A stretch of 64,000 nucleotides of DNA from Paraburkholderia phosphatilytica. Its GTDB lineage: Bacteria > Pseudomonadota > Gammaproteobacteria > Burkholderiales > Burkholderiaceae. The notes beneath the pieces are model-generated. The model was not told where the DNA came from and searched no databases. It was given only the letters and a program-made list of their open reading frames with translations. The stretch lies in assembly GCF_003443895.1 (NCBI RefSeq), contig NZ_QQOA01000028.1, positions 36,156 through 100,155 of the forward strand, written 5' to 3'. How positions within the stretch are numbered: position 1 is the stretch's first letter; the number at the start of each line of letters is the position of its first letter. The translations under genes were made by a program, and so were the position numbers. This document shows positions 62,567 to 64,000 of the stretch, piece by piece.

Positions 62567-62785
62567 AACTGATGCCTCATAGCGCGATAGAAGTGGCCGC
62601 AGTGTAGAAGAGCGGCGCGTTCGCGTCCATCGCGGCGCGCCCGTGGTCGCTGATGTCCCCGCAGTCGCCGGCCCGGCGGATGTCCCGCGTCGGTGCAGGA
62701 ACCGGATCGATTGGCTACCATGGCAAGTTCGCGGCCGGAATACCTGGCCCGCGCCTCTTTCCTCGCTCACCTCAGGGATCAACTC

Positions 62786-63829
62786 ATGGCCTACGAAGCT
62801 GCTTCAGAACGCTATTCGGACATGCAGTACCGCGTATGCGGCAAGTCGGGTCTCAAACTGCCGGCGTTGTCGCTCGGCCTGTGGCACAACTTTGGCGACA
62901 CGACGCCGCTGTCGACACAGCGCGACATCCTGCGCACCGCATTCGATCTCGGCATCACCCACTTCGATCTCGCGAATAACTACGGTCCGCCGTACGGCAG
63001 CGCCGAGACCAACTTCGGCCGGCACTTCAAGGACGACTTCAAGCCGTTCCGCGACGAGCTGCTGATCTCGTCGAAGGCGGGCTGGGACATGTGGCCGGGT
63101 CCGTACGGGCAGGGTGGCGGCTCGCGCAAATACATACTCGCGAGTCTCGACCAGAGCCTGAAGCGCATGGGCCTCGATTACGTCGACATCTTCTATTCGC
63201 ACCGTTTCGACGTCGATACGCCGCTCGAGGAAACGGCCGGTGCGCTCGCCACGGCGGTGCAGCAGGGCAAGGCGCTGTATATCGGCATCTCGTCGTACTC
63301 GGCCGCGAAGACGCGCGAGATGGCGACGCTGCTCGCCGAATACAAGGTGCCGCTGCTGATCCATCAGCCCGCGTACAACCTGCTGAACCGCTGGGTGGAG
63401 CACGAACTGCTCGATACGCTCGACGAGCTCGGCACCGGCAGCATCGCGTTCACGCCGCTCGCGCAGGGTCTGTTGACCAGCAAGTACCTGAACGGCGTGC
63501 CGGCGGACGCCCGCGTGAACAAGGCCGGCGGCGGTTCGCTGAAGCAGGAACATCTGAACCAGCAGAATCTCGACCACGTGCGCAAGCTCAACGAGATCGC
63601 GCAGCACCGCGGGCAGAGCCTCGCGCAGATGGCGCTCGCGTGGACGCTGCGCGGCGGCCGCATCACGTCGGCGCTGATCGGCGCGAGCAAGGCCGAGCAG
63701 GTTCGCGAGAACGTCGCGGCGTTGAAGAACCTGTCGTTCACGAACGAAGAGCTCGCCGAGATCGATCGTCACGCAACCGAAGGCGGCGTCAACCTGTGGG
63801 AAAAGCCGTCGACCGATCAGCACATCTGA
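62786..63829 (+). CDS. aldo/keto reductase, YghZ-like
   Basis: 347 aa. An NADPH-dependent reductase of the AKR14/Kv-beta group; E. coli YghZ reduces L-glyceraldehyde 3-phosphate and methylglyoxal. The tetrad is Asp and Tyr in FDLANNYGPPYG, Lys in ISSKAGWD and His in YSHRFD; the cofactor segment is ALIGASKAEQVRENV. I chose the ATG at 62786 (MAYEAASERYSD) 7 nt after AGGGA; an upstream ATG adds 31 residues of poor quality. Confidence 0.92.
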   Translation: MAYEAASERYSDMQYRVCGKSGLKLPALSLGLWHNFGDTTPLSTQRDILRTAFDLGITHFDLANNYGPPYGSAETNFGRHFKDDFKPFRDELLISSKAGWDMWPGPYGQGGGSRKYILASLDQSLKRMGLDYVDIFYSHRFDVDTPLEETAGALATAVQQGKALYIGISSYSAAKTREMATLLAEYKVPLLIHQPAYNLLNRWVEHELLDTLDELGTGSIAFTPLAQGLLTSKYLNGVPADARVNKAGGGSLKQEHLNQQNLDHVRKLNEIAQHRGQSLAQMALAWTLRGGRITSALIGASKAEQVRENVAALKNLSFTNEELAEIDRHATEGGVNLWEKPSTDQHI

Positions 63830-63877
63830 AGAAGCCGACGCATCGCCATCGCCTCGTCTGTTGGCGCGATGACCGTG

Positions 63878-63903
63878 AAAAGCCGCCCTTGAGGCGGCTT
63901 TTT
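63878..63903 (+). terminator. rho-independent terminator of the reductase gene
   Basis: AAAAGCCGCC (63878-63887) with GGCGGCTTTT (63893-63902), 10 bp, CTTGA loop, T-run. It forms the likely target of the group II intron that follows. Confidence 0.92.
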
Positions 63904-63908
63904 CATGG

Positions 63909-64000
63909 GTGCGCCCGGCAGGGCGCACTCACTTGGAGGTGAAAGTCCTCTACTCGCCCGGCAAGGGGAAGAGTTAGCCGAAGGCAAGGGTTTCCCGGGT
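63909..64000 (+). mobile_element. group II intron, 5' end (continues beyond the window)
   Basis: Starts GTGCGCCC, the GUGYG 5' splice-site consensus, followed by the 8-bp hairpin GTGCGCCC/GGGCGCAC, then GGAGGTGAAAGTCCTC and TTAGCCGAAGGCAAGGG, all standard domain I landmarks of bacterial group II introns. It begins 5 nt after the T-run of a terminator, as expected for class C. The reverse transcriptase gene and 3' end are outside the window. Confidence 0.88.

Overview
The window is high-GC DNA (about two thirds G+C by eye) with the gene content, gene order and codon use of a Burkholderia sensu lato chromosome (Burkholderia, Paraburkholderia or Caballeronia; the genus cannot be settled from sequence alone). 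Pointers are the mreBCD-mrdA-rodA block with long Ala/Lys-rich tails, queCED whose QueE has a CX14CX2C cluster motif, a DksA without its zinc cysteines next to hslVU, and the topB-thioredoxin-dprA-def-fmt-htpX-rsmB-ntrYX order. Most of the window is conserved housekeeping sequence; the two ends look accessory. LAYOUT: 1-1300 is a lower-GC patch holding the 3' end of an unrecognised gene and a PIN-domain gene, ending at the 3' end of tRNA-Lys(CTT), a classic island integration site. 1.4-7.7 kb: thioesterase, patatin-like lipase, D-2-hydroxyacid dehydrogenase, GTP-dependent PEP carboxykinase, LysR regulator. 7.8-21.3 kb: topB, a thioredoxin-like protein, a broken dprA, def-fmt, a LysE-type exporter, htpX, and rsmB-DUF4390-ntrY-ntrX as overlapping genes. 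21.4-25.4 kb: tRNA-Phe, the queuosine genes queC-queE-queD, a HpcH/HpaI aldolase and a Sel1 protein. 25.5-32.2 kb (minus strand): mreB-mreC-mreD-mrdA-rodA. 32.5-37.9 kb: gatCAB, ppk2, xth. 38-45.2 kb (minus): M48 protease, AmpG-like permease, metX-metW, slmA-like regulator, pyrimidine 5'-nucleotidase, argB. 45.4-49.4 kb: small Cys-rich protein, TPR-glycosyltransferase, RegB/RegA-like redox pair. 49.5-59 kb (minus): hslVU, dksA, COG0523 GTPase, rlmI, xerC, DUF484, dapF, lpxL. 59.2-64 kb: metK, a small basic protein, a PhyH dioxygenase, DUF3185, an aldo/keto reductase, and the first 92 bases of a group II intron placed just after a terminator. HIGHLIGHTS: (1) The leaders of metX and metK, 17 kb apart, share one architecture: a helix P1, a 20-21 nt loop beginning GAnTT and ending TTGCG, the closing P1 strand, a 33-37 nt insertion, then AAATnCGsCTAAAG. 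This resembles the SAM-II/SAM-V riboswitch core with an enlarged loop. Each leader also carries a competing stem that could switch access to the ribosome binding site, so methionine and SAM synthesis may be jointly SAM-repressed. (2) dprA carries a nonsense codon, an 8-bp tandem duplication and a further frameshift. (3) A group II intron starts 5 nt after a rho-independent terminator, the preferred target of class C introns. (4) The unrecognised gene plus PIN gene beside tRNA-Lys may be a toxin-antitoxin-like or defence module. No CRISPR array, rRNA gene or complete insertion sequence was seen.
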